This document shows, piece by piece, positions 8,604-16,851 of a stretch of 64,000 bases of DNA. Every line of letters begins with the position of its first letter. Positions within the stretch are counted from its first letter, which is position 1. The translations under genes were made by a program, and so were the position numbers. Where the stretch lies: NCBI GenBank assembly GCA_016182605.1, contig JACPGE010000044.1, forward strand, positions 183,465-247,464, written 5' to 3'. The DNA comes from Candidatus Hydrogenedentota bacterium. Its GTDB lineage: Bacteria; Hydrogenedentota; Hydrogenedentia; Hydrogenedentales; JAEUWI01. The notes beneath the pieces were generated by a model. The model ran no database searches and had not been told where the DNA came from. It saw only the letters and a program-made list of their open reading frames with translations.

Positions 8604-9290
8604 TCAATCCAGAATCTGAATGCGCAGATCCTTGAACTGAATCTTCATCGGCGGACCGGGGTGCATTTGCAGGGCGATCAGCCCTTTCTTCCGGGACATC
8701 TTCGCGTCGTGGTCTTCCACCTCGCACATGAGTTCGCCGTTGATGCGCAGTGTGATGCGCGCGCCGTTGGCTTCTACCTCGTAGTCGTTCCAGTCGCCGG
8801 CGCGCACCTTGGCCAGAAGGGACTCCGGCGTGGCAAAGGGCGTATCCGTGCGGGTGCCGTCGGCCGCAATGACAGCCCTGAAGCCACGCAACACGACGGC
8901 CTCGCGATCATGCTGGAAGAGACAACCGGTCCACTGGCCGGCGGCCTCGATATCGGCCTGGTAGCCCCAGGTGTCGAAGCCGGGCCGGGGCTCGCTGCGG
9001 ATCTGGACGCCAGAATTGCCGCCGATCATCTTGTAGCGAAAGCGGAGGACGAAGTTGGCGGGTTCGCCGCCAGCCCACGTGAGATAGTGGTGTTTCACGC
9101 AGGGATGCGCCTCGGTGCTCTCCGCGGTGAGGGCGCCCTCTTCCACGCGCCAGCCACCCGGCTTGCCTGTCCATTGGGCGAGGTCCTTGCCATTGAACAT
9201 GGAGACAAAGCCGTCCTCCAACGGAGGCGGGGCGCCGGCCGCCGATGCGGCCGACACGATCATCAGTATCAGGGCGGGGAAAGCGAGCAT
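8604..9290 (-). CDS. Secreted DUF1080 (3-keto-disaccharide hydrolase-like) protein
   Basis: A 228-residue protein with a Sec signal (residues 1-20). The mature part is a single concanavalin-like jelly roll of the DUF1080 family: FVSMFNGKDLAQWTG at the start, GVQIRSEPRPGFDTWGYQADIE in the middle and GLIALQMHPGPPMKIQFKDL at the end. ATG 9290 is chosen because GAGGAGAA sits 8 bases upstream and the signal peptide follows directly; the longer frame upstream runs into the oxidoreductase gene. DUF1080 proteins are abundant in Planctomycetes and include 3-keto-glycoside hydrolases. It lies 25 bases after the exported oxidoreductase gene, and that pairing fits oxidation and hydrolysis of sugars by a 3-keto route. 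Confidence 0.88.
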   Translation of the reverse strand: MLAFPALILMIVSAASAAGAPPPLEDGFVSMFNGKDLAQWTGKPGGWRVEEGALTAESTEAHPCVKHHYLTWAGGEPANFVLRFRYKMIGGNSGVQIRSEPRPGFDTWGYQADIEAAGQWTGCLFQHDREAVVLRGFRAVIAADGTRTDTPFATPESLLAKVRAGDWNDYEVEANGARITLRINGELMCEVEDHDAKMSRKKGLIALQMHPGPPMKIQFKDLRIQILD

Positions 9291-9315
9291 GACCGGCTTC
9301 TCCTCAATGGATGTG

Positions 9316-10701
9316 TCAGGCGGGCAATTCGTATCCCGGGCGGCGCGGCCGGGAAAGCATGGCGTTGGCCTTGTCCGCGTTCTTGAAGACTTCTTTTTTC
9401 GGGTCCCAGTGCAACGTTTCGCCCGGCGCACAGGTGTCGCGCGCGATATTGACGAGGCAGCACAGGGTGTTGCTGCGGTGCCCGTACTCGATGTCGGCCG
9501 TGCAGGTTTCCCGCGAGCGGATGCAGTCAATCCAATTGCGCACGTGGGGCTCGGTTTCCGGGATGGCCAGGTGGGGCGGCGCATCGGCGGAACTGATCAG
9601 TTCTTTCGGGGTCGCCGAGATGCGGTCGCGGTTGATCTCGATGCGGCCATTCTCGCCCACGAAGATGCAGCCGAGGCCGGGGCCGAAGTCGCCGTCGAGG
9701 TGGAGTTTCAAGACCGTCCCGCTCGCGTATTTCATGGACACCTTGGCCCGGGGGCCGCTGATGTTGGCCATGCTGTAATACGCGGCGCCAGTCTCGTCCT
9801 CGCCGGGAGTGCGTTCCTTGAATTCGCCCGCGGGCAAATCGCGCGCCGCTTCTTCAAGGGTAATCTCCACCGGCCCGGTTTCATTGGTGCCGAGGCCGCG
9901 GTTAATCTGATCGTAGCTGTGCGCGCCCCATCCGGACACGCCAAAAGTGCGGCCGCCCGCATCGTAGTCCCACCAGACGTTCCAGCGGCGGTGCAGGTCT
10001 TCATGGTAGGGACGCAGTTCGGACTGGTTGGTCCAGATGTCCCACCAGCCTTCATCGCCGCCTTCGGGCAGGGGCTGAGCGGGCTGGGGCGTCCATATCG
10101 CGGGCCCGACAAAATTGGGCGCCAGCACTTCGGTAACTTTCCCAATGGCGCCGTTCAGCACGAGGTCGCTCGCCCAGTTGTTCAGGGGGATGGAACGCTG
10201 CTGGGTGCCGATCTGCGTGACGCGCTTGTGCTTGCGCGCGCAGGCAACCATGGCGCGCCCTTCCTCGATGGTGAGGCACATCGGCTTCTCAATGTAGACG
10301 TCCATGCCGGCGGCCATGGCGTGGCAGGCAATCCAGGCGCGCGCGTGGGTGGTGGTCTCTATCATGACGCCGTCGAGTTTTTCCGTCGCGATCATTTCGC
10401 GGAAATCGATGTAACCCTTCCACTGCTCCTTGTTGAACTTGGACTCCACCGTCGAGTTCACGCGGGGCCGGAAGCAGTCGCAGACGGCCGCGATGCGCAT
10501 TTCGGGAATGCCCATGCAGGTTTCCACAATGTCGCGGCAGCGTCCGCCCAGGCCGATGAGACCGACGGAGATGCGCTCGTTGGGCGAGATCTTGCCCGGA
10601 ACGACCCGGGCCGTGTTGGGCGTGGTGGTGCACCCGGCCAGGGCCAGGGTGGTGGTGGCGGCCAGAAAGGCCCGCCGTGTGATGAAATCCAAATGATTCA
10701 T
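9316..10701 (-). CDS. Exported Gfo/Idh/MocA-family oxidoreductase
   Basis: A 461-residue NAD(P)-dependent oxidoreductase. The N-terminus carries a Tat-like TRRAFLAAT (residues 8-16) followed by LALAGC, a lipobox, so the enzyme is probably exported and may be lipid-anchored. The Rossmann fold begins at GLIGLGGRCRD near residue 48 (a slightly atypical GxGGR nucleotide loop), and the family's EKP motif is at IEKPMCL near residue 137. The C-terminal half contains GGRTFGVSGWGAHSYDQ, typical of planctomycete members. Gfo/Idh/MocA enzymes oxidise or reduce sugars and inositols. It is the first gene of a two-gene reverse operon with DUF1080. Confidence 0.9.
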   Translation of the reverse strand: MNHLDFITRRAFLAATTTLALAGCTTTPNTARVVPGKISPNERISVGLIGLGGRCRDIVETCMGIPEMRIAAVCDCFRPRVNSTVESKFNKEQWKGYIDFREMIATEKLDGVMIETTTHARAWIACHAMAAGMDVYIEKPMCLTIEEGRAMVACARKHKRVTQIGTQQRSIPLNNWASDLVLNGAIGKVTEVLAPNFVGPAIWTPQPAQPLPEGGDEGWWDIWTNQSELRPYHEDLHRRWNVWWDYDAGGRTFGVSGWGAHSYDQINRGLGTNETGPVEITLEEAARDLPAGEFKERTPGEDETGAAYYSMANISGPRAKVSMKYASGTVLKLHLDGDFGPGLGCIFVGENGRIEINRDRISATPKELISSADAPPHLAIPETEPHVRNWIDCIRSRETCTADIEYGHRSNTLCCLVNIARDTCAPGETLHWDPKKEVFKNADKANAMLSRPRRPGYELPA

Positions 10702-11211
10702 GCCGGTGCTCCTCGTGCGCGTTCCCTACGCTGGTAGAGCATTCCCCCGATTTCGTGTACTGCGTTCCCCCGCAATACGGTCACCTTTATTGTAAGCCCC
10801 TTTTCGGGCCGCGTCAAACAGGGGAAAGGGGTGGAAAACAGAGGCTTGGGTGTGTAGGGGCGCACAACCACCTCAATCCGATGAGTCCGTTTATGGCCAG
10901 CACGTCCCATCTCGAAGGCGAGCCGGTAATTGAAAAGGGGCAGGTTCTCAAGAGAGACTGTAATCCCGGCAGGGTGAGTATTGTGCGGCGTTTCGCTGCC
11001 TCGGGAAGTGCACAGGGATGTTTTGCGCAGACATACGGATTCTGATAAGTGGCAACTTATTGCGGCCGCCGTATACTTCGCGTCCTCGGACTGGTGCTTC
11101 TTGCGACCGCTGACAGACTGACTTGAGGATTGCTGCAATCTTGAGCGCGTGGCGAAAAACGCCCACCTTCCGCCAGGCTCTCGGGTGGTGTGGTCCCGGG
11201 CGCGGGCGGGA
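10702..11211. other. Gene-free interval between oxidoreductase and LacI gene
   Basis: About 510 bases lie between the start of the oxidoreductase gene and the stop of the LacI gene, so this must hold the oxidoreductase promoter and possibly a LacI terminator. Short frames occur on both strands but none has a good ribosome binding site or a recognisable product. I see no clear sigma-70 match or strong hairpin. Confidence 0.4.
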
Positions 11212-12279
11212 TCATCGGGACGGGAAGAAGAGGCGGCAGTGAGAGGGCAACAGCTCACCCGTAGCCTCCGCATAGAGTGTGGCAGGATAGAGCACCTTGA
11301 TAGGCTCGGAACGCCGTCCCATGTGCCATTCCGCCAGCAGTTCCATGCCTTCGGATGTGGCTTCCCGTATGGGGATCCACACATGCGCACAGGCCTCAGG
11401 CAGCACGATAGAATCGCTGGTATAGGTCCAGGTGACCACGTCCAGATCGGAGCCCAGTTTGCGTCCTGCGCGCCGAGCGCCTTCGCGCACGTCGGTGCCG
11501 CTTTCAGCACCGCTGCTGTCTACGACGGCTGTAACGCTTCGGTCTACAAGCAGGCGATAGACTGCGTTGAGGATGTCGGAGCCGCCAAATCGAATGGGCC
11601 GGATCAGTTTTTCGTCCGTTTCGATTCCCGCCTCCTCGCACGCCCGCGCGTAGCCCTGGATGCGCTCGACAGCCGGCTGATAGTCTGACATGGGTTTCAG
11701 CATGCCAATACGTTTGTGGCCCCGGTCAATCAAATGCTTCGTACTGAGGTAGGTGGCCAGTTCAAAGTCGACGGCCGCGCTGCTGCACTCCGGAAAGCTG
11801 TAGAGGCGGCCGGTGACCAGGTAGGGGACTCCCGAGTCATGCACGCGCGGTATGACGGTATCGCCCACGTGCAGCGGGCCGACAAAGAGACACGCGGTGT
11901 AAAGGTTTTCCCAGACGCCTCGGGCGTAGTCTTCGCCGGAATTGTCCGCGAAAGGATTGAGATCAAAACAGATGCGCTCTCCTTTTTGGCCAAACAGCCG
12001 GTGCAGTTCCTCGAAGATCCACGCCAGGAAGGTGTGGCTGATTGGCGCCACGTCTGCCGGTGCCGGCAGGGAGACGCCGATGCACCCTGTTCGTGCGCCT
12101 CGAAGGGCCCGTGCCCCCATGTTTGGAATGTAACCCAATTCACGGATAATGCGTGCGACACGGCCGCGCGTGCTTTCACCAACGCCGCTCTTGCCGTTCA
12201 ACACACGGCTCACCGTGTTTGTGGAGACGCCGGCCAATCGAGCGACATCGTGAATGTTCGGCTTGCTCGTCGATCCCAT
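11212..12279 (-). CDS. LacI-family transcriptional regulator
   Basis: A 355-residue DNA-binding regulator. Residues 8-30 are the classic LacI helix-turn-helix and hinge start: NIHDVARLAGVSTNTVSRVL, followed by NGKSGVGESTRGRV. The remainder is a periplasmic-binding-protein-like effector domain (about residues 65-355). ATG 12279 follows a GGAG site and places the HTH at the normal N-terminal position. It resembles regulators of sugar catabolism but the effector is not recognisable. Palindromes of the LacI operator class (CGTTAACG, TAACGTTA) occur upstream of the two secreted-protein genes 1-3 kb downstream on the other strand, and those are its likely targets. Confidence 0.92.
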   Translation of the reverse strand: MGSTSKPNIHDVARLAGVSTNTVSRVLNGKSGVGESTRGRVARIIRELGYIPNMGARALRGARTGCIGVSLPAPADVAPISHTFLAWIFEELHRLFGQKGERICFDLNPFADNSGEDYARGVWENLYTACLFVGPLHVGDTVIPRVHDSGVPYLVTGRLYSFPECSSAAVDFELATYLSTKHLIDRGHKRIGMLKPMSDYQPAVERIQGYARACEEAGIETDEKLIRPIRFGGSDILNAVYRLLVDRSVTAVVDSSGAESGTDVREGARRAGRKLGSDLDVVTWTYTSDSIVLPEACAHVWIPIREATSEGMELLAEWHMGRRSEPIKVLYPATLYAEATGELLPSHCRLFFPSR

Positions 12280-12404
12280 CCGATACTCCAGGTGAATCTG
12301 CCCGGCCCGCAACTGCGGAGTTGCCGGACCCAAGGCGCGGGCCCGGCGCGCCATGGTAGCACAGCACAGGGAGTCTTCGCATGACGTGGAAGCGTCACAG
12401 TCCC

Positions 12405-13073
12405 TTAAGGGACCGTGCCGGTCCGAGGAGCGGCAAGGGGCTCCCACACGGCTGGATTCACGGGTTTGTTTGTCGCAACGCCCAGAATCTGAACAAAGAA
12501 GCTCTCTTCGGGGATCTGACTTTCCTTCAGTGCGCTACGGAGCATGGTCTCCACGATTTCCAACTGATACGCCAGTTCTATCCTCCAAACGCCGTCTTCC
12601 TTCACAAAATGAAAAAGTCCGCCGGTACGCTCGCCTCCCAGGACTTGTGCGCCGTGCGCCGTGGCGCCATCCACTTCCACCGTGCCGATCTCCCGGTCCA
12701 GCGTGGTGGCCTCGCCCAGCCAGCCGCGATCCACCGACATCTGGTACAGGGTGGCGCCGTCCAATTCCCGCACTTTGTCCGCAGGCGCCCGGTGACGGAT
12801 AGACAGGATGAGGTACTTGTCGGCGAGACTGTGTTCGAACAAATCCTCCTTCGTTCCATGCAGGGCCAGTTCAAGCAATTCTCCGAAGTACTTCAGCGAT
12901 GCGCTGCTGGCTAGTGCCAGGGCGCTCTCGCCATCTTTGTGGGCTATAGCCGTCTTATGGTTTCTGTAACAGTTCTCGACCGCAGTGATTTCCACCGGCG
13001 CGTCTGGAGCGCCCCAAGCCGGGATGCTTGCGGCAGCAACCGCAGCCAGCGTCAACAACGGAGCAATATGCAT
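12405..13073 (-). CDS. Secreted hypothetical protein
   Basis: A 222-residue protein with a Sec signal (residues 1-21, cleavage after IPAWG). The mature part has alternating helix and strand and a segment reading KEDGVWRIELAYQLEIVE near residue 165 that resembles NTF2-like/SnoaL or DUF4878-type proteins, where the C-terminal beta sheet ends in such a strand. I do not recognise a catalytic motif. ATG 13073 is preferred because GGAG lies 9 bases upstream; an in-frame TTG five codons earlier is the alternative. It may be co-transcribed with the LacI gene (126 base gap, same strand), which would link it to the same regulon. Confidence 0.7.
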   Translation of the reverse strand: MHIAPLLTLAAVAAASIPAWGAPDAPVEITAVENCYRNHKTAIAHKDGESALALASSASLKYFGELLELALHGTKEDLFEHSLADKYLILSIRHRAPADKVRELDGATLYQMSVDRGWLGEATTLDREIGTVEVDGATAHGAQVLGGERTGGLFHFVKEDGVWRIELAYQLEIVETMLRSALKESQIPEESFFVQILGVATNKPVNPAVWEPLAAPRTGTVP

Positions 13074-13205
13074 TGCGCAAGACTCCAAGGTTCAGGGGCA
13101 GGATACGCCCCATGGATTGCCAGTGCCGGCCCAAGACACGGCCCACCGCGCCCCTGGCCGGTCGAAAGCGGGTAGCACAAAACAAGATAAGATCAGCACG
13201 ATTCC

Positions 13206-13225
13206 GTTATCGTTAACGTTTTGAC
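13206..13225. promoter_or_regulatory. Putative LacI-type operator O1 (lipase-like gene)
   Basis: The perfect palindrome CGTTAACG (13211-13218) sits in TATCGTTAACGTTTT. It has the central CpG and AT flanks usual for LacI-family sites. Related sites are at 13387, 14769 and 14948. It lies between the divergent secreted-protein genes. Confidence 0.55.
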
Positions 13226-13274
13226 GCAAAAAGATACCAAATCCGACTGGACTTTGTCAAAACATATGCGCAAT

Positions 13275-13302
13275 CATAACATATTGAAAATAAATAGTTT
13301 AT
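13275..13302 (+). repeat. AT-rich upstream element, copy 1
   Basis: A 28-base element beginning CATAACATATTG and ending TAGTTTAT. It matches 24 of 28 bases with 14836-14863, in the same orientation and at about the same distance from an upstream operator-like palindrome. It may be an UP element, an activator site or an ancestral promoter duplication. Confidence 0.6.
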
Positions 13303-13347
13303 ACACAATGAGCACAAGCTCGCATTTATTTTTGGTCAAAAAACTAG

Positions 13348-13376
13348 TTGACAAATCTGCACATCTCAAGTACAAC
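13348..13376 (+). promoter_or_regulatory. Sigma-70 promoter upstream of secreted hydrolase
   Basis: TTGACA at 13348-13353, a 17-base spacer, and TACAAC at 13371-13376. The spacing is ideal and the -35 box perfect; the -10 box matches 4 of 6. An operator-like palindrome begins about 10 bases downstream, where a bound repressor would block initiation. Confidence 0.6.
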
Positions 13377-13386
13377 TTGCCATTAG

Positions 13387-13403
13387 ATTAACGTTTACGT
13401 TAT
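13387..13403. promoter_or_regulatory. Putative LacI-type operator O2
   Basis: ATTAACGTTTACGTTAT, a near-palindrome with two ACGT-containing arms, located over the predicted transcription start of the promoter at 13348. With O1 about 175 bases upstream, this arrangement allows repression by looping. Confidence 0.55.
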
Positions 13404-13661
13404 CTATTATTTACATTTATTCTTCGGCGCCGGCATCCAGACAATCCGTAGACTCGTCGAACAGGCCCTCAAATTGGGACCGGTGGCGGGTCCTGTAGAC
13501 TGGGGGGTACCGCAGGCCGGACGTATCCGATGGCTTGGAAAGGAGGCAAAACTCGGATCGTGGATTGGATTCTTTTCAGTTGTTGAATTGCGCCCTGCGG
13601 TGGCAGGACGAAGGCTCAAAATTAGTGGCCCCGTGGGAGGGGCATAACAGGAGAGAGTTTC
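13404..13661 (+). other. Long untranslated leader of the secreted hydrolase gene
   Basis: If the promoter at 13348 is used, the leader is about 280 bases. From about 13422 the + strand stays open in one frame (FGAGIQTIRRLVEQ near the start) up to about 13646, but without a start codon or recognisable domain, so it may be a gene remnant or a structured leader. Confidence 0.3.
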
Positions 13662-14639
13662 ATGAAGAGGATTGCTCTAATTGCGGCATTTGCACTTATT
13701 TGCAGCGGCTCTGCCCTTGCGGCGGGCGTGGCCTATGACGTAACGACCCTCAACGGCCACCCCGGATACCTGACCGGCTGCGCCGTCAGCCCGGATGGAG
13801 TCTGGGACAAGGTAATCATGGTGGTTTCGGGTTACGACACGGAAAACACCGACCACCCGCTGAACGAAATCAATAACGACGCGCGCTTTGCATCGATGAT
13901 TGCCGATCTTGGCCCACAGGGCTGGGACGTCATCCTTTTTGATTATGTGGACGGTTCTATCGACATTCATCAGAATGCGGACAACCTGGCGCGCTTTATC
14001 GAGGTGCTTAACGGCTGGAGTGTGCCGAATTACCACTTGGCGCTTGTCGGCGGTTCCATGGGCGGTATCGTGACCCGCGCCATGTTCTGCCAGGAAAACA
14101 CCAACATGGGCACGGATACGTTCGTGTCCCTGGATTCTCCGCAACACGGTGTCTATCTCAGCCAGTGGATCAAGGGTCTTGCGACGCTGCTCGTCGACAC
14201 ACCGGCCGGCTATCAGATGGCCGAACACCGCCCGGAATTTGGCGTCTTCTATGGTTGGATGCGCGGCATTGAAACCTCCACCTGGAAAGCGGCGAGCATT
14301 GCACCCATGGCCACCCTGGCGATTGCGCTGAGCAATGGGGAAAGCACCTGGAAGAGCACCTGGGGCGATCGAACCACGCACACCATTTATCACCCGGTAT
14401 GTTCCTACGTGTATGACAGCGGCGCCTGGTCGGACTATATGCCCTATCACTCCACGGTGATGACCGACAACAAGAGCACGTCCTACACGGGTTCGCTCAC
14501 CCGTACCTATCGTTATGTAAGCACGGCAACCTCGTACTTCGACCAAAAGCAGCCAAATCCACAGACCGAACATAGCGGACCGGATTTTGCGATTGATCAG
14601 GCCGAAGCCTTTGTGCTTGCCCACGGGCCTGCGAACTAA
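13662..14639 (+). CDS. Secreted alpha/beta-hydrolase (lipase/esterase-like)
   Basis: A 325-residue protein with a Sec signal (residues 1-20, cleavage after GSALA). The nucleophile elbow reads GGSMGG at about residues 129-134, giving a catalytic serine in a G-x-S-x-G context. This fits lipases and PGAP1-like or palmitoyl-esterase hydrolases that act outside the cytoplasm. A histidine in YHSTVMTD near residue 266 or EHSGPD near 305 could complete the triad. AGGAGAG lies 7 bases before the ATG. A strong hairpin follows the stop. Upstream is a LacI-type regulatory region. Fold is likely, substrate unknown. Confidence 0.75.
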   Translation: MKRIALIAAFALICSGSALAAGVAYDVTTLNGHPGYLTGCAVSPDGVWDKVIMVVSGYDTENTDHPLNEINNDARFASMIADLGPQGWDVILFDYVDGSIDIHQNADNLARFIEVLNGWSVPNYHLALVGGSMGGIVTRAMFCQENTNMGTDTFVSLDSPQHGVYLSQWIKGLATLLVDTPAGYQMAEHRPEFGVFYGWMRGIETSTWKAASIAPMATLAIALSNGESTWKSTWGDRTTHTIYHPVCSYVYDSGAWSDYMPYHSTVMTDNKSTSYTGSLTRTYRYVSTATSYFDQKQPNPQTEHSGPDFAIDQAEAFVLAHGPAN

Positions 14640-14675
14640 GTCTCCGGTGAGGGCGACGGAACGGAAGTGCTAGTA

Positions 14676-14708
14676 TCTGGGCAGGCACCGTGCGGGTGCC
14701 TGCCCAGA
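14676..14708 (+). terminator. Strong hairpin after hydrolase gene
   Basis: TCTGGGCAGGCACC pairs perfectly with GGTGCCTGCCCAGA around a short loop, giving a stem of 14 base pairs. No clean T-run follows, so it is a hairpin terminator of weak class or an mRNA stabiliser. It lies 37 bases after the stop. Confidence 0.65.
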
Positions 14709-14768
14709 CTTCAAACTTGTGTTGGTACGGGCCATCGGGTTTCCGACCGCAAATTCCGCGAAATAAAG

Positions 14769-14781
14769 GTAACGTTAATTC
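14769..14781. promoter_or_regulatory. Putative LacI-type operator O1'
   Basis: GGTAACGTTAATTC contains the palindrome TAACGTTA (14770-14777). It lies about 55 bases before AT-rich element copy 2, the same order and spacing as the 13206 operator and element copy 1. Confidence 0.5.
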
Positions 14782-14835
14782 AACTAAATCCTGGAGCCCG
14801 GGCACCCCGTGAATGGCGCAAGGAGCCAACGAAAA

Positions 14836-14863
14836 CATAACATACTGCAAATAAATGCTTTAT
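14836..14863 (+). repeat. AT-rich upstream element, copy 2
   Basis: CATAACATACTG to TGCTTTAT, 24 of 28 bases identical to 13275-13302. A possible -10 box TATTAT follows at 14882-14887. Confidence 0.6.
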
Positions 14864-14947
14864 GGGTCTATTTAAATTGTGTATTATAAGAAAACCTCTT
14901 TCCCATGGGTGCCGCTCACGTCGCGCTCTCCCTGGTTTGATTTTTAC

Positions 14948-14964
14948 ATTAAGGTTTACGTAGC
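14948..14964. promoter_or_regulatory. Weak operator-like site O2'
   Basis: ATTAAGGTTTACGTAGC resembles ATTAACGTTTACGTTAT at 13387 in 13 of 17 positions, and lies about 180 bases after O1', as in the first module. Degenerate, so tentative. Confidence 0.35.
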
Positions 14965-15109
14965 CCGAACTCAATGGGGTGCTGGCGCCGAAAAGTACCC
15001 GGATGGGCCACTTGAAAAGGCCTCACTCTTGGGGCCTAGTATTGCGGGTGAAACCTGTCTCGGCCGCCTCGCCTTCGGGGTGCCGAGTCTGCTTAAGGGT
15101 GATTGGGAT

Positions 15110-16735
15110 ATGAAGACTACTCTGCGCGTGTTCGCATTGGCCTTGGTAGCCCTGGGAGCGGCGCTGCTTCTATGGTGGCGCCCCGGGGCCTCAGACCGAA
15201 TGGGCGCGACGGCACGTGCGCCGGAGGAGAAATCTACTCCGGTCATTCGCACGCAAGAACCCGATTCTGTGCGGGAATCTGCTTCCACGCTTGCAGAAAC
15301 GGGGGGAAGTGCCGTGACGCCGGTTCTGCACGGCGTCGTGCTCGAAAAGGGGACGGATGCGCCCGTCCCGCAGTTCCGGCTCGCCGTACTGGAAGAATTC
15401 CCCACTTCGGTCTCCACCACAAAAAGCATTCTTGCCGACTCCTCCACGCCCTGGCAAGCGCAGGAATCACCGTCAGGCAGCTTCGAACTGGCAATGGAGC
15501 GCAAGACTGGGCAGAGCGTGCTGGCCGTTTCCGCAGAGGGCTTTGAGCCTGCCTTCTTGAAAGTCGATACGGCGGCCTTTGGCGACGCCAGTCCATACCT
15601 GCACGTTCGACTTACGGCGCTGACAGGCTTCCGCGGACAGGTGTTGAATACGGCCGGAGAACCGGTCCCGGGAGCAGCCCTTTACCGGGGGGAAAGCCAG
15701 GCGGGAGACGTGCTCGCACAATCCGGAAAGGATGGCCTTTTCACTTTCGCTTTGGATAGTCTCGAAGAGACACCGCTCCATGTCACCCACCCCGAGTATC
15801 TTTCTACCACCATTACCGTAAACCCGGTCCGCAGGAAAATGGGTATCCTGAAAATAGCCTTGCAAAGGGGCGCCAGCGTAACTGGAAAAGTGCGGCGTGG
15901 CGACAGCCCGCTGTCGGGCGCCCAGGTTACGGTCTACGATGGGTTTGAATTCACGCGATTAAGTGTGACAGAAGCCGATGGGGCTTATTCGGTTGAAGGG
16001 GTGCCTCCGGGGGAGGTGGAGGTGCGCGCGGAAATGCCGTACACGGAGGGACGCCCGGCGTGGGCACTCCAGCGCCGCGCCGTCACCGTTGAAGACAAGA
16101 ATACCGTGGTGGACATCCGCTTTGCCTCGGCGTCCGGGAGCGTTGCAGGTGAGGTGAGTATAGGGGGCATGGCACCGGCGGGCGGCATTATTGAGGCGCA
16201 GTCCGTGTCTGCAGGCGGAGACACATTTATGAACGCACGTCTGGACGCCAATGGTGCGTATGCCCTACCCAATGTGGCGGCGGGCGAAGTATGGCTGGAC
16301 GCGACTATTGAATCGGCCGATGGGGTGCAGCGGAGATGGCAGACGCGGTTCGAGATTTCCGAGGGAGAACATCGCATAGAGGACATCCTCTTTAATACTG
16401 GCGGGGCCATACTTTGCAGTATTCCGGAACTGCCCCAGGAGGCGGATGCCACACTCTTACTCTTCCCAGAAGGGGTCCGGATGAGCGCGGAAGATTTTTC
16501 CGGCGACAGCGACGTGGAAGAACAGGCGGTGCTTCACACGCCATTGAATGGTAAGACAGAAATGGAATTGACGAACATCGATCCCGGAAACTATACGCTT
16601 TGCGTTATCGTTGTGGGGACTGCAGAAGGCGAGGTGATGCAAGCGGAAGGCCCGTTCCGAATCCACACTCAATCGGTGGCTGTGAAGGAGGGTATGCCAA
16701 CCGCCGTGTCGATTGAGATGCAGCCTGGAATGTGA
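15110..16735 (+). CDS. Membrane-anchored protein with carboxypeptidase-regulatory-like repeats
   Basis: A 541-residue protein. Residues 1-24 form an uncleaved signal or anchor (a single hydrophobic segment ending LLLWWRPG). The rest is extracytoplasmic and built from beta-sandwich modules of the CarboxypepD_regulatory-like type, recognisable in GVVLEKGTDAPVPQFRLAV, GFRGQVLNTAGEPVPGAALY, SVTGKVRRGDSPLSGAQVTVY and DGAYSVEGVPPGEVEVRAE. These transthyretin-like folds occur in surface and stalk proteins and need no catalytic residues. The frame is open from 14879, but ATG 15110 directly precedes the hydrophobic anchor. Its upstream region duplicates the LacI-like module of the hydrolase gene, so the two are probably co-regulated. 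Confidence 0.78.
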   Translation: MKTTLRVFALALVALGAALLLWWRPGASDRMGATARAPEEKSTPVIRTQEPDSVRESASTLAETGGSAVTPVLHGVVLEKGTDAPVPQFRLAVLEEFPTSVSTTKSILADSSTPWQAQESPSGSFELAMERKTGQSVLAVSAEGFEPAFLKVDTAAFGDASPYLHVRLTALTGFRGQVLNTAGEPVPGAALYRGESQAGDVLAQSGKDGLFTFALDSLEETPLHVTHPEYLSTTITVNPVRRKMGILKIALQRGASVTGKVRRGDSPLSGAQVTVYDGFEFTRLSVTEADGAYSVEGVPPGEVEVRAEMPYTEGRPAWALQRRAVTVEDKNTVVDIRFASASGSVAGEVSIGGMAPAGGIIEAQSVSAGGDTFMNARLDANGAYALPNVAAGEVWLDATIESADGVQRRWQTRFEISEGEHRIEDILFNTGGAILCSIPELPQEADATLLLFPEGVRMSAEDFSGDSDVEEQAVLHTPLNGKTEMELTNIDPGNYTLCVIVVGTAEGEVMQAEGPFRIHTQSVAVKEGMPTAVSIEMQPGM

Positions 16736-16851
16736 AGCGAATGATGCGACGGCCAGCCAATTGCCATTCATTCATGTCGTTGTCCGGCCCCAGGGGATGG
16801 TTTGCGTGTGGCCTGCCGGGCCACGAACTGACTGAATGTCTGAGATGCCCA

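Noticed and set aside
13425..13646. Coding gene in the leader before the secreted hydrolase
   Set aside because: Open frame without start codon, ribosome binding site or family; kept only as a possible remnant.
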